Below, piece by piece: positions 42,111-50,105 of a stretch of 64,000 nt of DNA (the first letter of the stretch is position 1; each line of letters begins with the position of its first letter). A program made the position numbers and the translations under genes. Under the pieces are notes generated by a model that did not search any database, had not been told where the DNA came from, and worked only from the letters and a program-made list of their open reading frames with translations. Source of the DNA: Amycolatopsis orientalis DSM 43388 (GTDB lineage Bacteria > Actinomycetota > Actinomycetes > Mycobacteriales > Pseudonocardiaceae). The DNA is taken from the NCBI RefSeq assembly GCF_000411975.1, contig NZ_ASXG01000129.1, positions 1 through 64,000 on the forward strand. Reading direction: 5' to 3'.

Positions 42111-42985
42111 CGAATCCCCTTCTGAAGGCCAAGCGCGCCCAACGCGTCGGCGTGAATGATCCCCTCGATCAGCTCCTCGGAAATCTTCGGCAACGCAGTG
42201 CCCGCGACGATGTCGTTGACCCGCCGGATCCCCGCGATCGCCTCCGCCGTGGTCGCGATCGGAAAGTCCGAACCGAGCAGCAGCTTGTGCGGCACGCCCC
42301 ACTCCTGCGCGGCGAGCAGCGATTCGTAGCAGACCCAGGGCCGGAGGTAAATCGACGAAACGTCGGCATAGACGTGCGGATGCTTGCGGATCGTCACGAC
42401 CGTCTCGCGCCCCCACGGATGCCCCAGGTGCGCCATGACGATCCGAAGCTCCGGAAACCGCAGCGCGACCTCGTCGGTGACCAGCGGATACGTGTACCGC
42501 AACGGTGCCTGCCGAATCGGCGAAGCACCCTGGTGGAACAAGATCGGCAAGCCATGCCGCTCGCAGTACCGGTAGAAGTCCAGCGCCGGCGGGGACAGCG
42601 GATCGAAGTTTTGGTAGTTCGGCCCGAGTTTCACTCCGACCAATCCCAGTTCCCGGCACCGGTCCGCCTCGTCGAACACGGTGGGATCGGTCGGATTCAC
42701 CGACATGAACCCGATCCGCCGCTGGGGATCAGCGGTGACGAACGCCGCGGTGGCGGTGTTGGTGTCCTCGGCCCGGTACGGCAGCCCAGTGGCTTCCTCC
42801 GGGTTCTCGACCGCGATGTTGAACACAATGGACAGATCCGCGGCCTCGGTGGCCTGGTCGTAGTCCGTCCAGGAATTCGTGGTGACCACCGGCCGGTCGG
42901 TCCGCCATCCCTCGTAAACGCGCCTCTCGCCGTCCGGCACCGCGGCCTGGTGGGTCGGAGTATGAGTGTGCACGTCCACGATCAT
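42107..42985 (-). CDS. amidohydrolase family 2 enzyme
   Basis: 292 residues, TIM-barrel metal-dependent hydrolase or decarboxylase. Metal ligands are His6 and His8 (MIVDVHTHTP), a His in GLPILFHQGASP, the motif RIVMAHLGHPWG and an Asp in LLLGSDFPIATTAEA. The family includes ACMS decarboxylase, resorcylate decarboxylase and 4-oxalomesaconate hydratase-like enzymes. The gene lies four bases from the creatininase-family gene upstream and overlaps the DHDPS-like gene downstream. Confidence 0.88.
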   Translation of the reverse strand: MIVDVHTHTPTHQAAVPDGERRVYEGWRTDRPVVTTNSWTDYDQATEAADLSIVFNIAVENPEEATGLPYRAEDTNTATAAFVTADPQRRIGFMSVNPTDPTVFDEADRCRELGLVGVKLGPNYQNFDPLSPPALDFYRYCERHGLPILFHQGASPIRQAPLRYTYPLVTDEVALRFPELRIVMAHLGHPWGRETVVTIRKHPHVYADVSSIYLRPWVCYESLLAAQEWGVPHKLLLGSDFPIATTAEAIAGIRRVNDIVAGTALPKISEELIEGIIHADALGALGLQKGIR

Positions 42986-42989
42986 GGCT

Positions 42990-43715
42990 TCACAACACCT
43001 CCGCGAGGGTGACGAACCGGTCCGCGAGCCCGCTGGCGATCTCCTCGAACCACTTGCGCCCCCGGTTCTCCGCGGCTGACTCAGGGCGATCGGTATACCC
43101 GTCGATGTCCCGCCAGACCTTCTCCGAATGAATGTCCACATCGACCACTTTTCGTTGCGGGGGCAGCTCCCGGCCGGGCGGCTTCTGAACCAATTCCGCG
43201 CGTACCGCCAGCATCATCGAAGTCTCGAACTCGCCAGCGTGCCCAGGCACGACGTCGTCCGGCTCGAGGACCCGCCAGTAGTCGGTGTGCGCCACCGCAA
43301 GCCCATGCCGGGTCGACGCCGCACCAGCGAACGCGTGACAGACGCCGATGTTGCCCCCGTGCCCGTTGACGACGACCATCCGCCGCCCGCCTTGAACCGC
43401 GATCGACCGGGCCAGATCGTCAAGTACGTGCAACAGGGTCTGCGGGGAAAGGGAAAGCGTGCCGTTGAACGGCAGGTGATGATCGGAAGCCCCATACGGA
43501 ATCGGTGGCGCGAGCAGCAAGTCCCGTCCGCTCCTCGGCGCGGCCAACTCGGCTGCCCGCTCACACGCCGCGGCCGCGAGAAAGGCGTCCGTCCCGGCGG
43601 GCAAGTGCGGCCCATGTTGTTCGGTCGCGCCGACCGGCACCAAGACGAGCGCCTCGGAAAGCACTCCGCGCACCGTGGCGCGGTCGGCCTCCGCCCAGCG
43701 CAACAGTGCGCCCAC
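42990..43715 (-). CDS. creatininase-family amidohydrolase
   Basis: 241 residues. The creatininase signature is complete: VLVPVGATEQHGPHLPAGTD (metal-binding Glu, His, Asp), VVVNGHGGNIGV and GHAGEFETSMMLA. Known members open cyclic amides (creatinine) or hydrolyse formamides (MftE, FAPy deformylase). As the first enzyme gene behind the IclR-type operator it may open or deformylate the pathway substrate. Start at 43715 leaves a 153-base regulatory region to the IclR gene. Confidence 0.92.
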   Translation of the reverse strand: MGALLRWAEADRATVRGVLSEALVLVPVGATEQHGPHLPAGTDAFLAAAACERAAELAAPRSGRDLLLAPPIPYGASDHHLPFNGTLSLSPQTLLHVLDDLARSIAVQGGRRMVVVNGHGGNIGVCHAFAGAASTRHGLAVAHTDYWRVLEPDDVVPGHAGEFETSMMLAVRAELVQKPPGRELPPQRKVVDVDIHSEKVWRDIDGYTDRPESAAENRGRKWFEEIASGLADRFVTLAEVL

Positions 43716-43741
43716 GACGTCTCCCCGATACTCCGGTTGGC

Positions 43742-43787
43742 CTATCTTCCGGTATTTCGTAGAAGTCTTCCTGATTCAGGAAGATAG
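43742..43787. promoter_or_regulatory. nested inverted repeats before creatininase operon
   Basis: The 9-mer CTATCTTCC (43742-43750) is repeated inverted as GGAAGATAG (43779-43787). Inside, TCTTCCTGA - T - TCAGGAAGA (43766-43784) is another perfect palindrome. TCTTCC therefore occurs three times within 45 bases. It lies 27 bases upstream of the creatininase start and is the probable IclR operator with the promoter. Confidence 0.65.
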
Positions 43788-43868
43788 TCGATCGGGGGAG
43801 GGGACGCAATGCCGTTGCCGGTGCGGCCAGAGGCGGCCGCACTGACCTGGATAGGGCAAAGCAAGTCG

Positions 43869-44645
43869 CTACCCGGCAAACCCCAGCCGCCGGGAAACTT
43901 CCTGCCCAACCTGCACGACGCCGCGCGCCGCGGCCTTCCTCTTCTCTCCGACCAACTGCCGCGCAAACCCGGTGACCCCCACGGCCCCAGCGACCGCACC
44001 CTCGGCATCGAAGAACGGTGCGGCAAGGCAAGCGATCTCCGCCTGCTCCTCCTCGCTCTCGAGCGCGTACCCGTCCGCCCGCACCCTCGCCAGCAACGCC
44101 AGAAACCGATCCGCATCCGGAACGGCAGCCTTGGGCCCTGCCCCGCGCGAAAGGCGCGACAGCAACGGCTTCAGCTCAGCTTCCGGAAGATGCGCGGCAA
44201 TGGCCCGTCCCAAAGCGGTCAGGTCGAACGGCGCGACTTTGCCCCGGTAGGTGTCGAACTGTACGAATCCGGGGGTCGAAGCCTTGGCGACATAGACCAC
44301 CGAAGCGTCCTCCAGAATCCCCACATGCGCGGGCATTCCGAGGCTCTCCGCCAGCCGCCGCAGATCGGCCTGGACGAGGGACGGCAGGTCGACCTTCCGC
44401 ACCAGTTCGATGGCCAAGCCGTAAAGCCGCAAGGTGGGCCGCCAGAAGTGGCTCCGCCCGACGACCCGCCGCACGGCATAACCGCGCTCCTCCAGCGTGT
44501 ACGCGATGGACGCGCAGGTGGCGAGCGGCACCCCGGCGGCCTTCGCCAGCGCGGTGAGCGTCAGCGGTTCCTCGGCGCGCACGAGCGCCTCCAGCACAGT
44601 GAGCGTCCGGTCCGCAGCCGGCGACGCCGCTTTGCCCTCGCTCAT
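43869..44645 (-). CDS. IclR-family regulator of catabolic cluster
   Basis: 258 residues. N-terminal winged helix (LTVLEALVRAEEPLTLTALA, then AAGVPLATCASIAYTLEERG) and C-terminal IclR effector domain (PAHVGILEDASVVYVAKAST, GAVAGAVGVTGFARQL). It lies upstream of and in the same direction as the creatininase-amidohydrolase-DHDPS-enolase operon. IclR proteins usually control adjacent degradation genes in response to an aromatic or organic acid, so it is the expected regulator for this cluster, including the rightward transporter gene. Confidence 0.92.
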   Translation of the reverse strand: MSEGKAASPAADRTLTVLEALVRAEEPLTLTALAKAAGVPLATCASIAYTLEERGYAVRRVVGRSHFWRPTLRLYGLAIELVRKVDLPSLVQADLRRLAESLGMPAHVGILEDASVVYVAKASTPGFVQFDTYRGKVAPFDLTALGRAIAAHLPEAELKPLLSRLSRGAGPKAAVPDADRFLALLARVRADGYALESEEEQAEIACLAAPFFDAEGAVAGAVGVTGFARQLVGEKRKAAARGVVQVGQEVSRRLGFAG

Positions 44646-44700
44646 CCGGCATCAACCTTTCGGATACCTGTAGCCATCTTCGGAACACGGTAGCGTCCGG

Positions 44701-45144
44701 TCACCCGCCCGGCTCGATCCGCGCGATGGTCCCCTCGGCCCACGATCGAATGGCGTCGACCTGCGTGCGGGTCAGCTCGTCCAGGAAGTGGCGGCGAATG
44801 TTGGCGCCGTGGACCACCAGCGCGTCCTGGATGACCGAGCGGCCGTGCGCGGTGAGGCTGATCCCGATGCGCCGCCCGCTGGGGCCGCTGCGGGTCGGGG
44901 CGACCAGGTCGCGCGGTTCCATCCGGGTCAGCTGGTGCGAGACCCGGCTCTTCTCCCAGCCGAGGGCTTCGACCAGGTCGGCGACGCGGGCTTCGTGCCC
45001 AGGCGCGCGCCACAGGGTCAGCAGGACGCTGAACTCGGCCTTCGAGATGCCGCATTCCCGCTGCAGTCCCCGGTCCAGTTCGCGGGTGAGCAGGCGTTGC
45101 GCGCGCACCCAGGCGTTCCACAGCTCCCAGTCGTCGGGCGTCAT
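44701..45144 (-). CDS. MarR-family regulator
   Basis: 147 residues with the MarR fold: CGISKAEFSVLLTLWRAPGH, then LVEALGWEKSRVSHQLTRME for the recognition helix and PSGRRIGISLTAHGRSVI for the wing. It is divergent from the metal-dependent deaminase gene, with two operator-like repeats (45164-45210) in the 79-base gap. It likely represses itself and that gene. Confidence 0.92.
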   Translation of the reverse strand: MTPDDWELWNAWVRAQRLLTRELDRGLQRECGISKAEFSVLLTLWRAPGHEARVADLVEALGWEKSRVSHQLTRMEPRDLVAPTRSGPSGRRIGISLTAHGRSVIQDALVVHGANIRRHFLDELTRTQVDAIRSWAEGTIARIEPGG

Positions 45145-45163
45145 GGACCGGGAGCGTACCTGG

Positions 45164-45210
45164 GGAGTTGACTCATCAACTCCAGTGGACCTAGAGTTGA
45201 CGAGTCAACT
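45164..45210. promoter_or_regulatory. two MarR-type operators
   Basis: Two palindromes share the half-site AGTTGA: GGAGTTGA - CTCA - TCAACTCC (45164-45183) and AGTTGAC - GA - GTCAACT (45195-45210). They fill most of the gap between the MarR gene and the divergent amidohydrolase, so each may control one of the two promoters. Confidence 0.75.
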
Positions 45211-45223
45211 TCTGGGAGGGTTC

Positions 45224-46459
45224 ATGCGGACATTGCTGCGGAACGGGACTGTCGTCAGCCTCGACCCGGCGGTGGGGGATCTCCGGCGCGGAGACGTGCT
45301 GATCGAGGACGGGCGGATCGCGGCGGTAGGCCCGGCGATCGACGCCGACGCCGAGATCGTGGACGCGACCGGCAAGATCGTCCTGCCGGGATTCGTGGAC
45401 ACCCACCGGCACACCTGGCAGACCGCGTTCCGCGGGCTCGGCGCGGACTGGACGTTCGACGAGTACCGCGCGGCCATGCACGGCACGCTCCGGCCGCACT
45501 ATCGGCCGGAGGACGTGTATCTCGGCAACCTGCTGGGGCGGCTCGAAGCGCTCAACTCCGGCGTGACGACGATGCTCGACTGGTTCCACTGCTCCGACCG
45601 GCCGGAGAACGCCGACGCGGCGATCGACGCGCTCCAGGAGGCGCCGGGCCGGTCGGTCTTTTGTTACTGCGCGGCGGAACCCAGCGACGTCACCAGGGTG
45701 CGGAAACGGTTGCCGGGCGACGAAATGGCGTTCGGGCTGCGCGGGCCGATGCTGACCACAATGGACACCACGGCGGCCGATGTCGCGTTGGCGCGGGAAC
45801 TCGGTCTCCGGGTGAGCGTGCACGTCCACGGCGCGGCCTGCGCTTCGCTTCCCGAGATGCACGAACGAAAACTGCTTGACGACCGGACGACGATAGTGCA
45901 CGGCAACGGTCTCACCGACGCGCAGCTCGCGATTATCGCGGAGGCGGGGTGTTCGGTGACGATCAGCCCGGACGTCGAGGCGAAGATGGGGTTCGGGTGG
46001 CCGGAAACCGGACGGCTGCTGGCTGCCGGGATCCGGCCGTCGTTGTCCATTGACGACTGTCCGTCCGCTGGGGGTGACATGTTTTCGGCCATGCGTACGG
46101 CATTCGCCGTGCAACGCGGCCTCGACGGCAGCCTGGTCGCGCGCGATCTGCTCGAGCTCGCCACTGTGGACGGTGCGCGCGCCTGCGGGCGAGGCGACCG
46201 CGCGGGCAGCATCAGCGTTGGAAAGGACGCGGATCTGGTGCTCATCGACGCGGACGAGCTGTCCGTATTCCCGGTGAACGATCCGGTGTCCACAGTGGTC
46301 ACCGCTGGACATCCGGGAGTGGTGGACAGCGTCTTCGTCGGGGGAACGGCGGTCAAGCGCGATGGCCGGTTGCTGGGGGTGGAGTTGCCGAAGCTCCGGG
46401 CCCGGCTGCTGGAATCGCGGGACCGGATCGCGGCGGCCGCGGGATTGGCGCTCGGATGA
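45224..46459 (+). CDS. amidohydrolase, cytosine/8-oxoguanine deaminase type
   Basis: 411 residues of the ATZ/TRZ/8-oxoguanine deaminase class. Zinc ligands His61 and His63 (LPGFVDTHRHTWQ), the motifs VSVHVHGAAC and TIVHGNGLTD, and Asp in PSLSIDDCPSAGG can be seen. The C-terminal composite beta domain (GSISVGKDADLVLID) is typical. It removes an amino or chloro group from a nitrogen heterocycle. GGGAGGG before the ATG fixes the start. The divergent MarR suggests induction by the substrate; the next gene, a GNAT, overlaps it by four bases. Confidence 0.92.
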   Translation: MRTLLRNGTVVSLDPAVGDLRRGDVLIEDGRIAAVGPAIDADAEIVDATGKIVLPGFVDTHRHTWQTAFRGLGADWTFDEYRAAMHGTLRPHYRPEDVYLGNLLGRLEALNSGVTTMLDWFHCSDRPENADAAIDALQEAPGRSVFCYCAAEPSDVTRVRKRLPGDEMAFGLRGPMLTTMDTTAADVALARELGLRVSVHVHGAACASLPEMHERKLLDDRTTIVHGNGLTDAQLAIIAEAGCSVTISPDVEAKMGFGWPETGRLLAAGIRPSLSIDDCPSAGGDMFSAMRTAFAVQRGLDGSLVARDLLELATVDGARACGRGDRAGSISVGKDADLVLIDADELSVFPVNDPVSTVVTAGHPGVVDSVFVGGTAVKRDGRLLGVELPKLRARLLESRDRIAAAAGLALG

Positions 46460-47004
46460 AAATTCTGGAGACGGAACGCTTGGCGTTGCGGCGGTTCACC
46501 GAAGCCGACCTGGACAATCTCGTCGAACTCGACAGCGACCCGCGCGTGATGCGGTTCCTCACCGGCAAGCCGACGCCGCGCACCGAGATCGAGCAGAAGG
46601 TGCTGCCCGCCGTCCTCGGCGACTACGAGCGCGGACCAGCCGGGCGGTGGGCGGCGATCGAGCGCGCGAGCGGCGAGTTCCTCGGCTGGATTGCCCTGCA
46701 ACCGCCGGACGACGGCAGCACGACGGAGCTGGAACTCGGCTACCGGCTGCGGGCGAAAGCATGGGGCAAGGGCTACGCGACCGAAGGGGCCCGGGCGGCG
46801 ATCCACCAAGGATTCGCCGAGTGGGGCACGCGACGGGTGTGGGCGCAGACGATGGCGGTGAACACCCCGTCGCGGCGGGTGCTGGAGCGGGCCGGACTGA
46901 AGCATGTCCGCACGTTTCACCTCCACTTCGACGATCCGCTGCCGGGCACGGAGCACGGTGAGGTCGAGTACGAGCTGACCCGGGACGCGTGGGTCCGAGG
47001 CTGA
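46456..47004 (+). CDS. GNAT acetyltransferase, RimJ/RimL type
   Basis: 182 residues. LETERLALRRFTEADLDNLV opens the RimJ/RimL-like fold; LELGYRLRAKAWGKGYATEG is the acetyl-CoA-binding segment and MAVNTPSRRVLERAGLKHV the final motif. It overlaps the amidohydrolase stop (ATGA), so they are translated together. Substrate unknown; it may act on an amine linked to the deaminase reaction or simply be co-transcribed. Confidence 0.88.
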   Translation: MKILETERLALRRFTEADLDNLVELDSDPRVMRFLTGKPTPRTEIEQKVLPAVLGDYERGPAGRWAAIERASGEFLGWIALQPPDDGSTTELELGYRLRAKAWGKGYATEGARAAIHQGFAEWGTRRVWAQTMAVNTPSRRVLERAGLKHVRTFHLHFDDPLPGTEHGEVEYELTRDAWVRG

Positions 47005-47029
47005 ACTGGTCGCATCCGCGAACCGGACA

Positions 47030-47565
47030 GGACTCGTGCTCCGTTGTCCATGCCGCCGGGCGAGCGAGGCTCTGGCACTGGCCGTCGAGATCGGCGACGA
47101 CTGGCTGGTCGAACGGGCGGGTTCCGGACTCGGGTACGTGCATTTCCGGCGAGGCGAGGATGAGCTGTCGCTCGCCTGTTTCGGCCAATCGCGCGAAGTC
47201 GCCGTCTCGACCGGAAATCCGGCGATGTTGGGCCGGGTTTCGAGCCACATCGGCAGTGTGCGATTGCACTTGGGCCGGTCGATGGAAGCGGCGGAACCCT
47301 TGCGTGAGGCGGTGGAGCTGGCCGAACGGGTCGACGACCGACTGCTGCTGGTGAGTTCGCTTTCGCGGCTCGGTACGGCGGAACAGGAATTGGGAGGTCT
47401 GGATCTGGCGATTTCGCATCATCTGCGGGGCGCTGGGTGCGCTGACGGACCGGATGTCGCCGTGGGCGGAGATCGAGGTCCGGAACCGGCTGGGTGCCTG
47501 CCAGCAGGCGCGGGGCGAGGAAGCGGCGGTGCGGGAACAGTTCGAGCTCGCTGCCGGGGTGAAGA
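47030..47565 (+). pseudogene. C-terminal remnant of AfsR/SARP-type TPR regulator
   Basis: The sequence reads as tetratricopeptide-like repeats (ASEALALAVEIGDDWLVERA, SMEAAEPLREAVELAERVDD, LLVSSLSRLGTAEQELGGLD). A frame change near 47430 leads to the next piece (SPWAEIEVRNRLGACQQARG, EEAAVREQFELAA). This resembles the end of a large AfsR-type regulator. The DNA-binding and NB-ARC parts are missing and no start is visible, so it is a decayed fragment. It ends at the long hairpin. Confidence 0.65.
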
Positions 47566-47615
47566 CGAAACCGGGCCGGGTTGGCTGGTCTGCCAGCCAA
47601 CCCGGCCCGGTTTCG
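47566..47615. terminator. 23-bp perfect hairpin, bidirectional terminator
   Basis: The 23 bases at 47566-47588 are exactly complementary to 47593-47615, with the four-base loop TCTG. The core of the stem is CCGGGCCGGGTTGGCTGG. With its A/T-containing ends (GAAA/TTTC) it is a strong terminator between the decayed SARP-type gene and the convergent YceI gene that ends at 47623. Confidence 0.85.
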
Positions 47616-47622
47616 GGTCCAT

Positions 47623-48189
47623 TCAGGACTCGCGGATCGCTTCGATCTCGAGGGCGAGTTCGATTTCCTTCGAGACCAGCAATCCTCCCGATTCCAGCAC
47701 CATGTTCCACCCCAGTCCCCAATCCTCGCGGTTGATCTTTCCGCGAGCGGAGAACACCGCGCGATCGTTTCCCCACGGATCGCGCGCGTGGCCGAGATAC
47801 TCCACGGCGAGGGTGACCGGCCGCGTAACGTCCTTGATGGTCAGGTCTCCGACCATGGTCGCTTCATTGCCGGTGGCGGTCACCGAGGTGGAGGCGAACG
47901 TGGCCCGCGGATGCCGTTCCACGTCGAAGAAATCGCCGGAACGGAGATGGTCGTCCCGGGTCTGGTCGCCACTGTCCACAGTGGCCATTTCGATGACCGC
48001 GCGCACGGTGGTGTCTTCGATCTTCTCGCCGATTTCCACCGTGGCGTCCACGCCGGTGAACCGGCCGCGGACTTTGGTGAGCAGGAAATGCCTTCCCACG
48101 AAACCGACCTCGGCGTGTCCGGGGTCGACCTTCCAGATTCCCGCGGCGGGAAGTTCCGTTCCGCCGACCACGCGGGTTGCCTCTGTCAT
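47623..48189 (-). CDS. YceI-family protein
   Basis: 188 residues forming the YceI beta-barrel (lipocalin-like) that binds polyisoprenoid-type lipids in known structures. GIWKVDPGHAEVGFVGRHFL and TKVRGRFTGVDATVEI are the entry motifs; DTTVRAVIEMATVDSGDQTR and DDHLRSGDFFDVERHP follow, then GDLTIKDVTRPVTLAVEYLG. There is no signal peptide, so it is cytoplasmic, as usual for actinomycete members. It follows the rhodanese gene by 20 bases on the same strand. Confidence 0.93.
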   Translation of the reverse strand: MTEATRVVGGTELPAAGIWKVDPGHAEVGFVGRHFLLTKVRGRFTGVDATVEIGEKIEDTTVRAVIEMATVDSGDQTRDDHLRSGDFFDVERHPRATFASTSVTATGNEATMVGDLTIKDVTRPVTLAVEYLGHARDPWGNDRAVFSARGKINREDWGLGWNMVLESGGLLVSKEIELALEIEAIRES

Positions 48190-48209
48190 GGCGTTTCCGT
48201 CCTTTGCTT

Positions 48210-48539
48210 TCACTTGCCGGATTCGGTCGGCAGCCCGGCCGCGATCCAGTCGGCTTTGCCCTCGTCGTAGTCGAAGACCCGGGTGTACCCGAGTTCCGCC
48301 AGGTGTTTCGCGACGGTGGCCGAGTTCTGGCAGGGCGAGTCGGCGCAGTAGACGATCACCGCGGAGTCCTTGTCCGGCAGCAGGATCGGCGCGAGTTCTT
48401 CGACGTCGTCGACCGGCAGGTTGAGCGCGCCGGGGAGATGCGCTTTCGCGTAGTAGCCGACGGGCAGTGCCTCGACGACGATCGCCGATCCAGCGTCGAT
48501 CCGCTTCTTGACCTCGTCGCGCGTGATGGGTTCGACCAT
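48210..48539 (-). CDS. single-domain rhodanese-like protein
   Basis: 109 residues. The rhodanese active-site loop is VIVYCADSPCQNSATVAKHL, with Cys65 the expected sulfur carrier and a second Cys70. AKAHLPGALNLPVDDVEELA is the CH2-type motif. AAGGAG upstream of ATG 48539 supports the start. It forms an operon with the YceI gene and is divergent from a MarR regulator, a set-up known for redox or thiol stress responses; the exact role is inferred. Confidence 0.92.
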   Translation of the reverse strand: MVEPITRDEVKKRIDAGSAIVVEALPVGYYAKAHLPGALNLPVDDVEELAPILLPDKDSAVIVYCADSPCQNSATVAKHLAELGYTRVFDYDEGKADWIAAGLPTESGK

Positions 48540-48563
48540 CGGGGTCTCCTTCACGGGATTTAA

Positions 48564-48603
48564 GTGCGTACGCACGCACTCTACTCATTAGGTGCGCCCG
48601 CAC
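48564..48603. promoter_or_regulatory. two MarR-type operators GTGCG/CGCAC
   Basis: A perfect 12-bp palindrome GTGCGTACGCAC at 48564-48575 and a related GTGCG - CC - CGCAC at 48592-48603 lie 28 bases apart in the divergent gap. The second is just upstream of the minus-10-like TACCCT (48613-48618) of the MarR gene. Likely binding sites of that MarR protein for both promoters. Confidence 0.75.
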
Positions 48604-48624
48604 GCAATGGACTACCCTGGGGCC

Positions 48625-49080
48625 GTGAGCGACCCGAAGATCGGCCTGGACGCCTGGCGGGCCATGCTGCTCGCGCACAGCGCCGCGCTGCGAGCCATCG
48701 AAACCGACGTGCAGCGGGGTGGGACGGTGCCCCTGACCTGGTACGACGTCCTGCTGGAACTGAACGCGGCGGGCAAGAAGGGCCTCCGGATGGCGGAGGT
48801 CGCCGATCGCGTGGTGCTCAGCCGGACGCGGGTGAGCCGGCTGGTCGACGAGATGGTGCGTGCGGGGCTGGTGACGAAGCGCCCGGAACCGGACGACCGC
48901 CGAGTCAGCTGGGCAGTGATCACCGACGAGGGCGTCCGTGCGCTGCGCAAGACCGCGCCGGTCTACCTGAAGAGCATCGAGCGGCATTTCTCGGCGCACA
49001 TCAGCGACGAGGAGGCCGCGGTGCTGGGGAAGGCGTTGCAGCGGGTCGCTGAAGGCGGGAAGGACGTGCGCCCGGCCTAG
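48625..49080 (+). CDS. MarR-family regulator of rhodanese-YceI operon
   Basis: 151 residues with a MarR fold: VPLTWYDVLLELNAAGKKGL, MAEVADRVVLSRTRVSRLVD as the recognition segment, EPDDRRVSWAVITDEG as the wing. The GTG at 48625 is only six bases after TACCCT, so the transcript is probably leaderless; a longer start at 48592 would overlap the operator. It is divergent from the rhodanese-YceI operon, its likely target. Confidence 0.9.
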   Translation: MSDPKIGLDAWRAMLLAHSAALRAIETDVQRGGTVPLTWYDVLLELNAAGKKGLRMAEVADRVVLSRTRVSRLVDEMVRAGLVTKRPEPDDRRVSWAVITDEGVRALRKTAPVYLKSIERHFSAHISDEEAAVLGKALQRVAEGGKDVRPA

Positions 49081-49361
49081 CGAACGACTTCGCGACCGCC
49101 ACGAGGGTGCTTCGAGACGGCTTCCGGGACGCGATCAGCCCGGGGTACGCGATCCCGGAAGACCTGGGCCACGGCTAAGGGCGGCCGTATCTGACCGCGG
49201 TGATGGATTTCGTGCGCAGAATCGCGCCGGAAATAAATAAGGTGAAGAGATGTGCCCTCGGCAGGACTGCCCAAGGATGGGAACGGGGCTGACCAGGAGG
49301 TTCTCGCCGGGACGTTGGTGGTGGAGGCCACCTTCGGACTCAGGTCCGCGAGGAGTTCGTC
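49081..49361. other. non-coding stretch with coding-like debris
   Basis: No intact gene. Just after the MarR stop the plus strand reads NDFATATRVLRDGFRDAISP, then GYAIPEDLGHG and a stop, which looks like the end of a protein; the family was not recognised. Further right is an AT-rich run (AAATAAATAAGG near 49233) unlike its surroundings. GAGGAG near 49351 serves the next gene. Confidence 0.4.
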
Positions 49362-50105
49362 GTGAGTGCCAATTCGCGAACGGTGGCGCAGTTTGTCACG
49401 GTCACCATGGGATCAGTCGTTGGACTCACGTTCACGTTCGGCTTCGGGAATGTCTTGACTTTGGCGCTGAAGCTGCAGGTTCCAGTGTTCGTGGCCCCGC
49501 TGGTGGCGCCCGCTGTCGACCTGACCGTCCTTGGGTTGCTGGTGGGTACGCGGCATCTGGCGTTGTCGGGCGTTGGCGACGACGTGCTGCGCCCGGCGCG
49601 TCGCCTGCTGCTGGCCGCGAGTGTGGTGACTCTGCTGTTGAATGTCGCTGATCCGGTATGTGCTGGTCAATGGGGCAGAGCAGCGTTCGACTCGGTAGGC
49701 CCGCTGCTCCTGGTCGGCTGGGCTGAGGCTGGCCCCGGCCTGCTTCGGGCGTTGAGCGCTGCCAGCACCGGTGCCGGATCAGCGTGGTTGCCCGGGTCTT
49801 GCGCTGTGGGCCACCGGGATGAAGGCGTGGAGCGGGCGATGTGCGAGCCGTTGGCGCCGGACAGCCGGGAGCGGCTGGGGGCCGCGGCCGGGGGCGCTGG
49901 TGATCTTGACGGGGAGTTGGTGGAGCGGGCCCGTCGGGCCGATGCTGAGCACTGGCGACTGCACAGGCGTCCGATTTCTGCGGAGACGTTGCGGAAGGAG
50001 CTTCGAGTCGGGGCGACGACATCGCGGGCATTGGTGGCGATGGTTCGTCTGGGGAACGCGTCGGCACTGGGGAAAGGGTATGCGGGCGACGCGCACGGTG
50101 CTTAG
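49362..50105 (+). CDS. DUF2637-like membrane protein
   Basis: 247 residues from a GTG with AGGAG upstream. Four hydrophobic segments come first (FVTVTMGSVVGLTFTFGFGN, VPVFVAPLVAPAVDLTVLGL, LLLAASVVTLLLNVADPVCA, AFDSVGPLLLVGWAEAGPGL). A soluble C-terminal part follows, ending in a helix-turn-helix-like stretch (RPISAETLRKELRVGATTSR). This layout matches DUF2637/SpdB-like proteins of actinomycete plasmids and integrative elements. Surrounded by decayed sequence, it may be left over from such an element; no integrase or attachment site was seen. Confidence 0.7.
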   Translation: MSANSRTVAQFVTVTMGSVVGLTFTFGFGNVLTLALKLQVPVFVAPLVAPAVDLTVLGLLVGTRHLALSGVGDDVLRPARRLLLAASVVTLLLNVADPVCAGQWGRAAFDSVGPLLLVGWAEAGPGLLRALSAASTGAGSAWLPGSCAVGHRDEGVERAMCEPLAPDSRERLGAAAGGAGDLDGELVERARRADAEHWRLHRRPISAETLRKELRVGATTSRALVAMVRLGNASALGKGYAGDAHGA

